The translations under genes were made by a program, and so were the position numbers. DNA of 64,000 nt from Rhizobium freirei PRF 81 (GTDB lineage Bacteria > Pseudomonadota > Alphaproteobacteria > Rhizobiales > Rhizobiaceae). Below are positions 35,292 to 43,676 of the stretch, piece after piece. The notes below the pieces were generated by a model that saw only the letters and a program-made list of their open reading frames with translations, did no database searches and was not told where the DNA came from. The number at the start of each line of letters is the position of its first letter. The stretch's first letter is position 1. The DNA lies in NCBI RefSeq assembly GCF_000359745.1, contig NZ_AQHN01000055.1, positions 310,001 through 374,000 on the forward strand. The letters are read 5' to 3'.

Positions 35292-36935
35292 ATGGAATCC
35301 ACCATCGTCATGATCAATCTGTTCGGCGCCGTCGGCCTTCTGCTGTTCGGCCTTGCGCAGGTAAAGGACGGTGTATCGCGCGCTTTCGGTGCCCGCCTCA
35401 GAACAGGCCTTGCCAAAGGAACCCGCAGCGGCGCGCGATCGTTCGCATCCGGCTTCGTGGCGACAATCGCCTTGCAAAGCTCCACGGCAACCGCGCTCAT
35501 GATCGCTTCTTTCGTCGAGCGCGACCTCGTGCTTCCGAGCATGGCGCAGATCGTGCTGCTGGGCGCCAATGTCGGCACGGCGGTCACCGCATGGATTGTC
35601 GCGACCGGCATCGAATGGCTGTCTCCCCTCATCATCCTGGTCGGCATCATCTTATATCGCCGCACCTCGACCTCTCAGCAGGGTGCCGGCACCGCGCTTA
35701 TCGGCATCGGGCTCATGCTGCTTTCTCTGCAGCTGCTCAGCCTTGCGACCGCGCCGATGCGGCAATCGGCAGCGCTTGGCGCCTTCATCGGGCTGCTGGA
35801 CGGCGCGCTGCCGGTAGCGCTCATCTTCTCGGCGGTGCTGGCCTTTGTGTCCTCGTCCAGCCTTGCGGTCGTCGTGCTGATACTCTCGCTTGCATCGACC
35901 GGCATTCTGTCGCCGGCATTGACCGTCGTTCTCGTGCTCGGCGCCAATCTCGGCGGTGCAGTTCCGCCTGTCATGGCCACGCTGTCTGGCCCGGCAACCG
36001 TCCGGCGCGTGACCCTGGGGAACCTGATCGTGCGCGCAATCGGTTGCCTCATCATGCTACCGCTCGCAGGCTATATCGGCGATTGGACGCAGGGCCTGCA
36101 TTTCTCGCCGGCCAAACTGCCCGTAGACGTGCATCTGCTTTTCAATATCGCCCTCGCCATCTGCGCATGGCCCTTCTCGCGCCTGCTCTCGAGGACCATG
36201 CTCCGGGTCGTGCCTAACGATCCGCAGACCGACGATGGCCCGAAGTTTCTCGACCAGCAGGCCCTGCAAACGCCCGTCGTGGCGCTTGCCAGCGCCACGC
36301 GAGAGGTTCTCGCGGTTGGCGACCTCATCGAGCGCATGCTGATCCGTACCGAAAATGCCTTCAACAACAACGACCTGTCGCCCTTGAAGGAAATCCCGGT
36401 TCTGGAGAAGCGCGTCGACCGCCTCCAGCAGGAGGTGAAAATCTACCTGTCGAAGCTTGGACGTGACGGGCTGGACGACGAGAACGGCCGCCGCTCCATC
36501 GTCATCATCGATTACGCCATCAATCTCGAACATATCGGCGACATCATCGAAAAGGGTCTCGCCGAACAGGTGGCGAAGAAGATCGACAAGGGCCTGACTT
36601 TCTCGGACGATGGATATCGCGAGCTCAAAAGCCTCTTCAGCTTGACGGTCGATAATCTGCGCGTCGCCCAGACCATCCTCGTGACCCGAGACTTCAATCT
36701 CGCCCGCCAACTGATGGAAGTGAAGGTGGATGTCCGCCGGCTCGAAAAGCAGTCTTCGGAGCGCCATCTCGAAAGACTGCGCGACGGCCGGGTCGATAGC
36801 CTGCAGACCAGCTCGCTCCATCTCGACATGCTGCGCGATCTGAAACGCATCAATGCGCATATCGTTTCGGTTGCACATCCGATCCTGGACGAGAGCGGGC
36901 AGCTGATCGAGAGTCGGTTGAGGAAGGCACAATAG
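35292..36935 (+). CDS. Na/Pi cotransporter family protein with PhoU-like tail
   Basis: 547 residues. Two inverted halves of the NptA/SLC34 fold: ALQSSTATALMIASF in the first and SSSSLAVVVLILSLAS in the second, each with a GANLG element (LLGANVGTAVTAW and VLGANLGGAVPPVM). A cytosolic C-terminal part (about 330-540) is helical with PhoU-like heptads, for example VDRLQQEVKIYLSKLGRDGLDDENGRRS. It should import phosphate with Na+ across the inner membrane. Monocistronic by position. Confidence 0.93.
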   Translation: MESTIVMINLFGAVGLLLFGLAQVKDGVSRAFGARLRTGLAKGTRSGARSFASGFVATIALQSSTATALMIASFVERDLVLPSMAQIVLLGANVGTAVTAWIVATGIEWLSPLIILVGIILYRRTSTSQQGAGTALIGIGLMLLSLQLLSLATAPMRQSAALGAFIGLLDGALPVALIFSAVLAFVSSSSLAVVVLILSLASTGILSPALTVVLVLGANLGGAVPPVMATLSGPATVRRVTLGNLIVRAIGCLIMLPLAGYIGDWTQGLHFSPAKLPVDVHLLFNIALAICAWPFSRLLSRTMLRVVPNDPQTDDGPKFLDQQALQTPVVALASATREVLAVGDLIERMLIRTENAFNNNDLSPLKEIPVLEKRVDRLQQEVKIYLSKLGRDGLDDENGRRSIVIIDYAINLEHIGDIIEKGLAEQVAKKIDKGLTFSDDGYRELKSLFSLTVDNLRVAQTILVTRDFNLARQLMEVKVDVRRLEKQSSERHLERLRDGRVDSLQTSSLHLDMLRDLKRINAHIVSVAHPILDESGQLIESRLRKAQ

Positions 36936-36984
36936 CTCGGTTCAGGCTTATCGCCTGCCGCTGCAGCCAGTCATTTCGTCCTCT

Positions 36985-37242
36985 TCAATCCGCCGACGGC
37001 AAACGCCGCATGGTGAACTCGATGCGATCACCCTCGATCTGACGCCAGCTTTCGACTTCGGTCCAGTAGGCGGCTTTCGGGAATTCATCGAACCATTCAC
37101 GTGCCTTGGCACGTGCTTCTGGGCGACTGAGACAAAAAGTCTCGCGAACGAAATCACTCTTTCCGCCGGCGGGATGCTCTTGCCGGTAGCGGAATATTCT
37201 GCTTCTCAACCCATCAAGGGGCGGCGGTCCGGGTATCTTCAT
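36985..37242 (-). CDS. Small conserved protein, 85 aa
   Basis: 85 residues, soluble, rich in Arg, Glu and Trp (VRETFCLSRPEARAKAREWFDEFPKAAYWTEVESWRQ). No known domain. The coding pattern is good and an in-frame ATG is preceded by GAGG 8 nt upstream. That ribosome site lies within a short hairpin (37250-37265). It is convergent with the Na/Pi gene. Function unknown. Confidence 0.7.
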   Translation of the reverse strand: MKIPGPPPLDGLRSRIFRYRQEHPAGGKSDFVRETFCLSRPEARAKAREWFDEFPKAAYWTEVESWRQIEGDRIEFTMRRLPSAD

Positions 37243-37249
37243 GATAAAA

Positions 37250-37265
37250 CCTCGCCTTTGCGAGG
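37250..37265 (-). promoter_or_regulatory. Hairpin covering the ribosome-binding site of the 85-aa gene
   Basis: Arms CCTCGC (37250-37255) and GCGAGG (37260-37265) with a 4-nt loop. In the minus-strand mRNA the second arm contains the GAGG that precedes the ATG, so the structure could limit translation. Confidence 0.4.
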
Positions 37266-37340
37266 GGGAACATAATACCGCAACAGAAATTTTGCGAGTC
37301 GATTTTCCTTCAAGGGCGCTGCACTGGTTGTGCCGCAGTG

Positions 37341-37354
37341 TTGCTGTTATTCAA
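37341..37354 (+). promoter_or_regulatory. FNR/FixK-like box upstream of hemF
   Basis: TTGCT-GTTA-TTCAA matches 8 of 10 fixed positions of the FNR-family consensus TTGAT-N4-ATCAA. It sits inside the wider inverted repeat TGTTG-N8-CAACA (37339-37356), 62 bp before the hemF ATG. The position would suit repression or activation, depending on the promoter, which I could not place. Confidence 0.45.
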
Positions 37355-37416
37355 CATCACGATACATACGGTGCGAATCGCGGGCCGCCGGCCGCCCGCG
37401 CCCTCGGAGAGCATGA

Positions 37417-38328
37417 ATGGAACGACCCAATCTTCCCAAAGGACTACCTGAGGATATTGAAGCAAAAAAAGAGGCCGCGAGAATCTGGTTCGAGAGCCTG
37501 CGCGATGCGATCTGCGCCGAGTTCGAGAAGCTGGAAGACGAGCTTGCCGGCCCCCTCTCCGATCAGAAACCGGGGCGTTTCGTCGCCAAGGACTGGCAAA
37601 GGGAGGCCGGTCAGGGCGGCGGCGGTCGCATGTCGATGATGGAAGGCCGCGTCTTCGAAAAGGTCGGCGTCCACACCTCCACCGTCTATGGCGAGTTCTC
37701 TCCCGATTTCCGCAGCCAGATACCGGGCGCCGAGGAAGATCCGCGTTTCTGGGCTTCCGGCCTGTCGCTGATCGCCCACCCCGTCAATCCGAACGTGCCA
37801 GCGGTACATATGAATACCCGCATGGTGGTGACGACCAGCCAATGGTTCGGCGGCGGCGCCGACCTGACGCCCGTGCTCGACCGTCGCCGCACCCAGGAAG
37901 ACCCTGACAGCGTCCTCTTCCATCGCGCCATGCAGATCGTCTGCGAGCGGCACGCGGTCGCCGACTACGAGCGCTTTAAGAGCTGGTGCGACGAGTATTT
38001 CTTCCTGAAGCATCGCAACGAGCCTCGCGGCATCGGCGGCATCTTCTTCGACTGGCTGCATTCGCAGGAAGAAGCTGGCGGCTGGAACGCCGATTTCGCC
38101 TTCACCCGCGACGTCGGGCGCGCCTTTTCCATGGTTTATCCGCGCATCGTCCGCTCAAACTTCAACGAAGCATGGACCGAAGAGGACCGCGACGAACAAT
38201 TAATCCGTCGCGGGCGTTACGTGGAGTTCAATTTGCTGTATGATCGGGGTACAATATTCGGACTGAAAACAGGCGGCAACGTGGAGTCGATCCTATCGTC
38301 CCTGCCGCCCGTGGTACGCTGGCCTTAG
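37417..38328 (+). CDS. hemF: Oxygen-dependent coproporphyrinogen III oxidase
   Basis: 303 residues, normal length. HemF oxidatively decarboxylates coproporphyrinogen III to protoporphyrinogen IX in heme synthesis and needs O2. Motifs: [51 protein letters not shown], the signature [12 protein letters not shown], and [11 protein letters not shown]. The ATG at 37417 begins [14 protein letters not shown] possible FNR-type box lies upstream. Monocistronic. Confidence 0.96.
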   Translation: MERPNLPKGLPEDIEAKKEAARIWFESLRDAICAEFEKLEDELAGPLSDQKPGRFVAKDWQREAGQGGGGRMSMMEGRVFEKVGVHTSTVYGEFSPDFRSQIPGAEEDPRFWASGLSLIAHPVNPNVPAVHMNTRMVVTTSQWFGGGADLTPVLDRRRTQEDPDSVLFHRAMQIVCERHAVADYERFKSWCDEYFFLKHRNEPRGIGGIFFDWLHSQEEAGGWNADFAFTRDVGRAFSMVYPRIVRSNFNEAWTEEDRDEQLIRRGRYVEFNLLYDRGTIFGLKTGGNVESILSSLPPVVRWP

Positions 38329-38420
38329 GGCATCCAACATAAAACGATCCAATAAGCCCTGAAATCGGCGGAGTGAGTGCATAGGTTAGGTAATGCTCGT
38401 TTCAATCGGAGGAGGTTGTA

Positions 38421-38705
38421 ATGGCAGTACAGAATCAGGTCACGGAAGTTTCGAAGGAAACGAGGCTTTCGCGCACTGTCGATAGTCCGGAGTTCATCGT
38501 CCGGCTAGCCGAGGACATGAGGGTCCGCAGCGGGTCCGATTTGCCTCTCTCCTGCTTCATCGAGCAGGTCAGAATGCAGCTTGCAGGGAATAAGTCGCCA
38601 AGCGATCTCGCTCGCATGGAGGCCGATCGCTCGGCAAGGCAGGCGGCGTCCGTTACGAGATATCAGTCGTCTGACTGCTTCAAATCCTGGGCGATGCCGG
38701 ATTGA
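38421..38705 (+). CDS. Small conserved protein, 94 aa
   Basis: 94 residues, no domain recognised and no signal peptide. The ATG is preceded by GGAGGAGG about 6 nt upstream, a very strong ribosome site. The sequence is largely helical and charged. Coding bias looks real. Downstream lies the DUF1059 gene on the same strand. Confidence 0.7.
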   Translation: MAVQNQVTEVSKETRLSRTVDSPEFIVRLAEDMRVRSGSDLPLSCFIEQVRMQLAGNKSPSDLARMEADRSARQAASVTRYQSSDCFKSWAMPD

Positions 38706-38838
38706 AATCCGGAAGAATGCGTCCGGCAAGCGTTGGAACCTTGCCGGACAGAGAAACCTTTTCCCGTCCGTAGCGTTCTAACCTTCGTGTCCTTCGGCAT
38801 GAAGGACAGCAATTCTGTCGAATATTGAGGAGGAAGAC

Positions 38839-39024
38839 ATGCGACTGTTCGAATGTGGTACGCTTGTACCCGGCTGCGCGTGGCACACTCGCGCCAAGGA
38901 CGATGCCGAGGTGGTTCGTCGCGCTGTCGAACACATGCGTGATGCGCATGGCGAAACAATCGTCCGGGAAAACATGATCGACAACATCAAGGCACGCATA
39001 CGCGACGAAGCCAATGCAGCCTGA
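38839..39024 (+). CDS. DUF1059 protein, 61 aa
   Basis: 61 residues matching DUF1059: FECGTLVPGCAWHTRAKDDAEVVRRAVEHMRDAHG, with the conserved Cys pair and a His that suggest metal binding. The ATG has GGAGGAAG just upstream. Function unknown. It is convergent with the CCA gene, 14 bp away. Confidence 0.85.
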   Translation: MRLFECGTLVPGCAWHTRAKDDAEVVRRAVEHMRDAHGETIVRENMIDNIKARIRDEANAA

Positions 39025-39038
39025 CCGGCGCCCCGCCG

Positions 39039-40295
39039 TCAGGCGTTAGCCAGATCCTTCAACCGGGCGAGAAGACCCGCCCGGTCGACAGTGAAGTTCC
39101 CCTCAAGCCATTCCTGCTCCAACTTGCCGAGAAGTTCGCCGACGCGCGGGCCTGCCCCGATGCCTGCGGCAAGTGCATCCGCTCCGCTGAGCGGAAAAGC
39201 AGGCTTCTTCCATCGCGCCGTCCGCTCCAGCAGCTTGCCAAGCCGCGCCGTGCGCGCCATCTCCTCGAAATCGCCTTCCGCCTTGCTCCGCGCAACGGCC
39301 AGCGCCAGCTTCAGCCGGGCGGCTATGCCGGATGGATCATGGCGGTAAAGCAGACGGTCGAAAGCGGCCTCCGATATGTCATCCTTGATGGCAGGCGCAT
39401 TCGCCCAGGCCTGCAGGTAGGCTGCCTCGGCCTTCGACAGGCGCAGGCGCTCGGCAAGCTTGCCAAGTCTCGCTGCGTCCGGCGGCACGATTGCGGCAAG
39501 CCGCAGCAAAGGATCCGCCGCCCAACCGAAAGCTTGCTCGGTGGCAATCAGCGCGGGAATGGCATCGATACCCCATTTTTCCGTTTCGGGCAGAACCTCA
39601 GTCAACACCCCAACCTGGCGCATCCAGAGCAGCGCCCGGCCGGGATCCTTAGCCGAAAGCAGCTTCTTCATCTCCGACCAGACACGCTCGGCCGACAGTG
39701 TCACGATCTTCGATCGCGCCGCCGCGCAGGCGCGCAGCCCGTCCGCATCCGGACGGCCGCTGCCGTAATGCGCGAAAAAGCGGAAGAAGCGCAAAATGCG
39801 CAGATGATCCTCGGCGATCCGCGTCGCGGCATCGCCGATAAAGCGGATATTGCGCCGTTCCAAATCGGCAAGTCCGTCGACGAGGTCGACAACCCCGCCG
39901 TCGGCGGAAGCATAGAGCGCATTGATCGTCAGGTCGCGCCGCTCCGCATCGGCCTGCCAATCCTCGCTGAAGGCAACGCGGGCGCGACGCCCATCCGTTT
40001 CGACATCCCGCCGCAGAGTCGTGATCTCGAACGGCTTCCCGTCGATGACCAAGGTAACGGTTCCATGCGCGATACCGGTCGGCACCGCCTTGATCCCCGC
40101 CACACCCGCTCTTTCAACCACGGCCTCGGGCAACAGCGTCGTTGCGATATCGATATCGGCGACCGGCAGCCCCATAAGGCTGTTGCGCACTGCACCGCCG
40201 ACGACACGGCCCTCACCGCCATCGGCATTCAGCAAGGCCAGCACCCGCTGCAGCGCCTCATCCCGGAACCAGGCCTCATCGGCAACGGACGTCAT
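39039..40295 (-). CDS. cca: CCA tRNA nucleotidyltransferase
   Basis: 418 residues, class II polymerase-beta type. Visible motifs are VVGGAVRNSLMGLPVADIDIATTL with the catalytic DID, the NINALY-like AERRDLTINALYASADG, LDLVDG-like VVDLVDGLADL and RIAEDHLRILRFFRF, then a helical tail. It adds or repairs the CCA end of tRNA. Its start overlaps the stop of the NUDIX gene by 4 bp, so it is the last gene of the DUF1285-NUDIX-cca operon. Confidence 0.94.
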   Translation of the reverse strand: MTSVADEAWFRDEALQRVLALLNADGGEGRVVGGAVRNSLMGLPVADIDIATTLLPEAVVERAGVAGIKAVPTGIAHGTVTLVIDGKPFEITTLRRDVETDGRRARVAFSEDWQADAERRDLTINALYASADGGVVDLVDGLADLERRNIRFIGDAATRIAEDHLRILRFFRFFAHYGSGRPDADGLRACAAARSKIVTLSAERVWSEMKKLLSAKDPGRALLWMRQVGVLTEVLPETEKWGIDAIPALIATEQAFGWAADPLLRLAAIVPPDAARLGKLAERLRLSKAEAAYLQAWANAPAIKDDISEAAFDRLLYRHDPSGIAARLKLALAVARSKAEGDFEEMARTARLGKLLERTARWKKPAFPLSGADALAAGIGAGPRVGELLGKLEQEWLEGNFTVDRAGLLARLKDLANA

Positions 40296-40927
40296 GTGTA
40301 AAGCCTTTCATAAAGCGTGCGGACGATGCCCGCTGTAATGCCCCAGATCATGCGCTGCCCATAGGGCATACGATAGAAATGGCGTTCGCTTCCCTGCCAA
40401 AGCATGGTGTCTGTCGTATGGTGGCTCGGGTCCATCAAGAAGGAGAGCGGCACCTCGAAGGCATCCTCCACCTCGGTCGGGTTGAGAGCGAGATCAAAGC
40501 CCGGCTTTACCACTGCAAGGATGGGCGTGATGCGAAAGCCGGTGGCGGCCAGATAATGCGGGAGCCGCGCAACCGGCTCGATGAAGATACCGGCAAGCCC
40601 GATCTCCTCGCCTGCCTCGCGCACGGCCGCCATTTCCGGAGAAGCGTCCTCCGGATCGATGGCGCCGCCGGGAAATGCGATCTGGCCGGAATGCTTGCGC
40701 AAGGTCGAGGTCCTGAGCGTGAAGATCACCTTGGCGTCATCGCCGCTGTCGACAACAGGCACGAGCACGGCGGCATCCTTCAGCTTCAGCCCCTCGACCT
40801 GCGATATGGTCTCGGGATTGAGGCGATGGTCGCCATGATCGCGCCAGGCAAGCTCGACCGGACCACCGCTCTGCCTGAGCGCTCGGCGCCGGAACTCATC
40901 CGCGGAATAAAGGGGAAATTCGCTCAT
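40292..40927 (-). CDS. NUDIX hydrolase, CoA pyrophosphatase type
   Basis: 211 residues from MSEFPLYSAD at 40927, overlapping DUF1285 by 4 bp; the longer frame is rejected. The segment LRTSTLRKHSGQIAFPGGAIDPEDASPEMAAVREAGEEIGL holds the UPF0035 motif (LRxHxGQ..FPGG) that marks CoA-specific Nudix enzymes plus the Nudix box with its Glu residues. It should hydrolyse CoA or acyl-CoA to 3',5'-ADP and phosphopantetheine derivatives. Middle gene of the three-gene operon with cca. Confidence 0.9.
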   Translation of the reverse strand: MSEFPLYSADEFRRRALRQSGGPVELAWRDHGDHRLNPETISQVEGLKLKDAAVLVPVVDSGDDAKVIFTLRTSTLRKHSGQIAFPGGAIDPEDASPEMAAVREAGEEIGLAGIFIEPVARLPHYLAATGFRITPILAVVKPGFDLALNPTEVEDAFEVPLSFLMDPSHHTTDTMLWQGSERHFYRMPYGQRMIWGITAGIVRTLYERLYT

Positions 40928-41547
40928 CGTGTCAGCGCATCCAGTTCGGCAACCGTCATGACGGGAAAGATCGATCCGCCCGAGCGCACGCAAAACACCT
41001 CCCGCCCGGCGATCTCGACGGGTTCGCCGAGTTCGACGAGATCATACATGACAGCGCGCGTCACCAGGGCCTCCAGACGGCCGCGGACGTGCAGGTAAGG
41101 CTTCAGCTCGTCGTTCTCGCCGCGGATGACGAAGCGGATCGGATGATCCCTGCCCGCCTCGACGACATCGCCGACATTGGTACGGAATGTCAGCACCTGC
41201 CTACCATCGCGCTCCGTGACGCTCATCTCCACGGCGACAAATGGTGCATCGACGACGCGAATGCCGACCTTTTCCACAGGTGTGACGAGATATGTCTTCC
41301 GGTCGTCGTCCTTGCGCAAGACGGTAGCGAATAGCCGCACCAGCGGGGCGCGCCCGATCGGCGTGCCCAGATAGAACCAGGTCCCGTCGGCTCTGATTTC
41401 CATGTCGATATCACCGCAAAACGGGGGATTCCAGCGGTCGACCGGCGGCAAACCCTTCTTGCCGCCGCCGCTGTCGCCAGCGGCACGCGATATCAGGGCT
41501 GCGAGACTCGCCGCATCGCCGGTAGCCTTGATTTCCTCGGTTGCCAT
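40924..41547 (-). CDS. DUF1285 protein
   Basis: 207 residues, soluble. The family pattern is clear: PVDRWNPPFCGDIDMEIRADGTWFYLGTPIGRAPLVRLFATVLRKD then YLVTPVEKVGIRVVDAPFVA. DUF1285 proteins are cytosolic with two beta domains and no proven activity. First gene of the DUF1285-NUDIX-cca operon; both junctions are 4-bp overlaps, which suggests coupled translation and maybe linked roles in nucleotide or RNA quality control. Confidence 0.88.
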   Translation of the reverse strand: MATEEIKATGDAASLAALISRAAGDSGGGKKGLPPVDRWNPPFCGDIDMEIRADGTWFYLGTPIGRAPLVRLFATVLRKDDDRKTYLVTPVEKVGIRVVDAPFVAVEMSVTERDGRQVLTFRTNVGDVVEAGRDHPIRFVIRGENDELKPYLHVRGRLEALVTRAVMYDLVELGEPVEIAGREVFCVRSGGSIFPVMTVAELDALTR

Positions 41548-41715
41548 TCTTCCGTCCCGGTTCGCCGTTAGTCACGAATACGACAGTTTCTCACGAGATA
41601 GTCATTCGAAACGCGCTTGTCAGCCATGTTCGTGGCGATAAGTTGTATTGATTATGGGGCAAATGTGTAAGGTCTGCGAATCGCGCGCACCGCTTTTCTG
41701 CCATTGGAGACGCAA

Positions 41716-42729
41716 ATGGGCATGATCAAATCGACCGAAACGAGCCTCGACGAGCAGGCCATCATCGCTTCAGCCGAAAAGGCGCTGAGCGATATCGCCC
41801 GCATCCGCGAAGAGGTCTCGAAGGTCATTTTCGGCCAGGAAAGCGTCGTGGAGAATACGCTGCTTGCTGTGCTGGCCGGCGGTCACGCACTGTTGGTCGG
41901 TGTGCCGGGTCTCGCAAAGACCAAGCTCGTCACCACGCTCGGTGCGGTTCTCGGACTCGATTCCAATCGCGTCCAGTTCACGCCCGACCTGATGCCGTCG
42001 GATATTCTCGGCTCAGAAGTCATGGATCAGGACGCAACCGGCCGTCGTTCATTCCGTTTCGTCAAAGGTCCGGTCTTCGCGCAGCTGCTGATGGCCGACG
42101 AAATCAACCGCGCCTCGCCGCGTACGCAATCGGCCCTGCTGCAGTCCATGCAGGAATATCACGTCACCATCGCCGGCCAGCGTTATGACCTGCCAGCCCC
42201 TTTCCACGTTCTTGCAACGCAGAATCCTCTGGAGCAGGAAGGCACCTATCCATTGCCGGAAGCCCAGCTCGACCGCTTCCTGCTGCAGGTCGATGTCGGT
42301 TATCCAGAGCTCGCCGACGAACGCCGCATCCTGCTCGAAACGACGGGCTTGAGCGAAGCGACGCCCCAGGCGGTTATCGATGCCGCGCGTCTGCTGGAAA
42401 TTCAGCAGCTGATCCGCCAGATGCCTGTCAGCGACGGCGTGGTCGATGCGATCCTGTCTCTGGTGCGCTCTGCCCGCCCGGGCCAAGGCAACGCCTCAAC
42501 CGACAAGCATGTCGCCTGGGGTCCGGGCCCCCGCGCCGGCCAGGCCATGATGCTCTGCGCCCGCGCCCGCGCCCTCTACGAAGGCAGGCTTGCGCCCTCG
42601 ATCGATGACGTGCATGCGCTTGCCGAGCCTGTGCTCGAACACCGCATGGCGCTGACCTTTGCGGCGCGCGCCGAAGGCATGTCGGTGCGCGATGTCATCG
42701 CAGGGCTGGCAAGACAGTCGAGAACCTAA
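41716..42729 (+). CDS. MoxR-type AAA+ ATPase
   Basis: 337 residues from ATG 41716, which has GGAG 6 nt upstream (a TTG at 41704 is the alternative). Walker A reads VGVPGLAKTKLV, which lacks the usual GKS/T form but matches MoxR proteins. Walker B is MADEINRASPRTQSALLQSMQE, with sensor ATQNPLEQEGTYPLPEAQLDRF. MoxR proteins help assemble or remodel vWA-domain protein complexes. It heads a five-gene run: moxR, DUF58, two vWA/membrane proteins and a GNAT. Confidence 0.92.
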   Translation: MGMIKSTETSLDEQAIIASAEKALSDIARIREEVSKVIFGQESVVENTLLAVLAGGHALLVGVPGLAKTKLVTTLGAVLGLDSNRVQFTPDLMPSDILGSEVMDQDATGRRSFRFVKGPVFAQLLMADEINRASPRTQSALLQSMQEYHVTIAGQRYDLPAPFHVLATQNPLEQEGTYPLPEAQLDRFLLQVDVGYPELADERRILLETTGLSEATPQAVIDAARLLEIQQLIRQMPVSDGVVDAILSLVRSARPGQGNASTDKHVAWGPGPRAGQAMMLCARARALYEGRLAPSIDDVHALAEPVLEHRMALTFAARAEGMSVRDVIAGLARQSRT

Positions 42730-42755
42730 GCTGGATGTCGAGGAGAGTATAGCGC

Positions 42756-43676
42756 GTGGCATCCATCGGACAGATCGTCAGACCGACCTCAGGCAATGAT
42801 GCGCTCTCCCGTGCCCGCAGCCGCGCCGCCCTCATGCCTGATTGCCTTGTCGAAGCCAAGCGCATCGCCAACACCGTGATTGCCGGATGGCACGGCCGGC
42901 GCAAGCGCGGCATCGGCGAGAATTTCTGGCAGTTCCGCCCCTATACCGAAGGCGAGAGCCTGTCGCGCATCGACTGGCGCCGCTCGGCCCGCGACGATCA
43001 TACCTATATCCGCGACCATGAGTGGGAGGCCGCTCATACGATCTGGCTCTGGGCGGACCTCTCGCCATCCATGATGTATAAGTCGACCTATGGCCACGCC
43101 TCCAAGGAAAGCCGGGCGCTCGTCATCATGCTGGCGCTTGCCGAAATCCTCTCACGTTCGGGCGAACGGATCGGCTGCCCTGGCGTCATGGAGCCGGTCT
43201 CGACCCGCAATGCCGCCGAACGGCTGGCCGCCGCCCTGATGCACACGCCGCTCGAAGGCGGCCTGCCGCAGACCGCGATGATCCGCGGCTGGAGCGATAT
43301 CGTGCTGATCGGCGATTTTCTCGACGATGCCGACAGCGTCATGAGCCGGATCGGACCGCTGGCGCGCCGCGGCTTGCGTGGTCACGTGATCGAAGTTGCC
43401 GACCCGGCCGAGGAAATCTTTCCTTATAGCGGGCGCACCGAGTTCAGCGATCCTGAAACTGGTTCGAAGCTGATTGCCGGCCGTGCGGAAAATCTGCGAG
43501 ACGATTACCGCCGCGCCTATCTCGCCCGGCGCGAAAACCTTGGCCAATCGCTGCGCCATCTCGGCTGGACCTTCATCAGCCATCGCACCGATCGCCTGGC
43601 ATCGGAAGCGCTGGTCGCCGTGCATATGTATCTTTCCGGCATGCCTGCGCGGGTAGCCTCCGGAGGTCAGCCATGA
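42756..43676 (+). CDS. DUF58 protein
   Basis: 306 residues. GTG start at 42756, preceded by GAGGAGAG. The DUF58 signature is present near residue 50: RRKRGIGENFWQFRPYTEGESLSRIDWRRSARDDHTYIRDHEWE. The rest is a vWA-like fold. DUF58 proteins are found beside moxR and probably are its clients. It overlaps the next gene by 4 bp. Confidence 0.9.
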   Translation: MASIGQIVRPTSGNDALSRARSRAALMPDCLVEAKRIANTVIAGWHGRRKRGIGENFWQFRPYTEGESLSRIDWRRSARDDHTYIRDHEWEAAHTIWLWADLSPSMMYKSTYGHASKESRALVIMLALAEILSRSGERIGCPGVMEPVSTRNAAERLAAALMHTPLEGGLPQTAMIRGWSDIVLIGDFLDDADSVMSRIGPLARRGLRGHVIEVADPAEEIFPYSGRTEFSDPETGSKLIAGRAENLRDDYRRAYLARRENLGQSLRHLGWTFISHRTDRLASEALVAVHMYLSGMPARVASGGQP

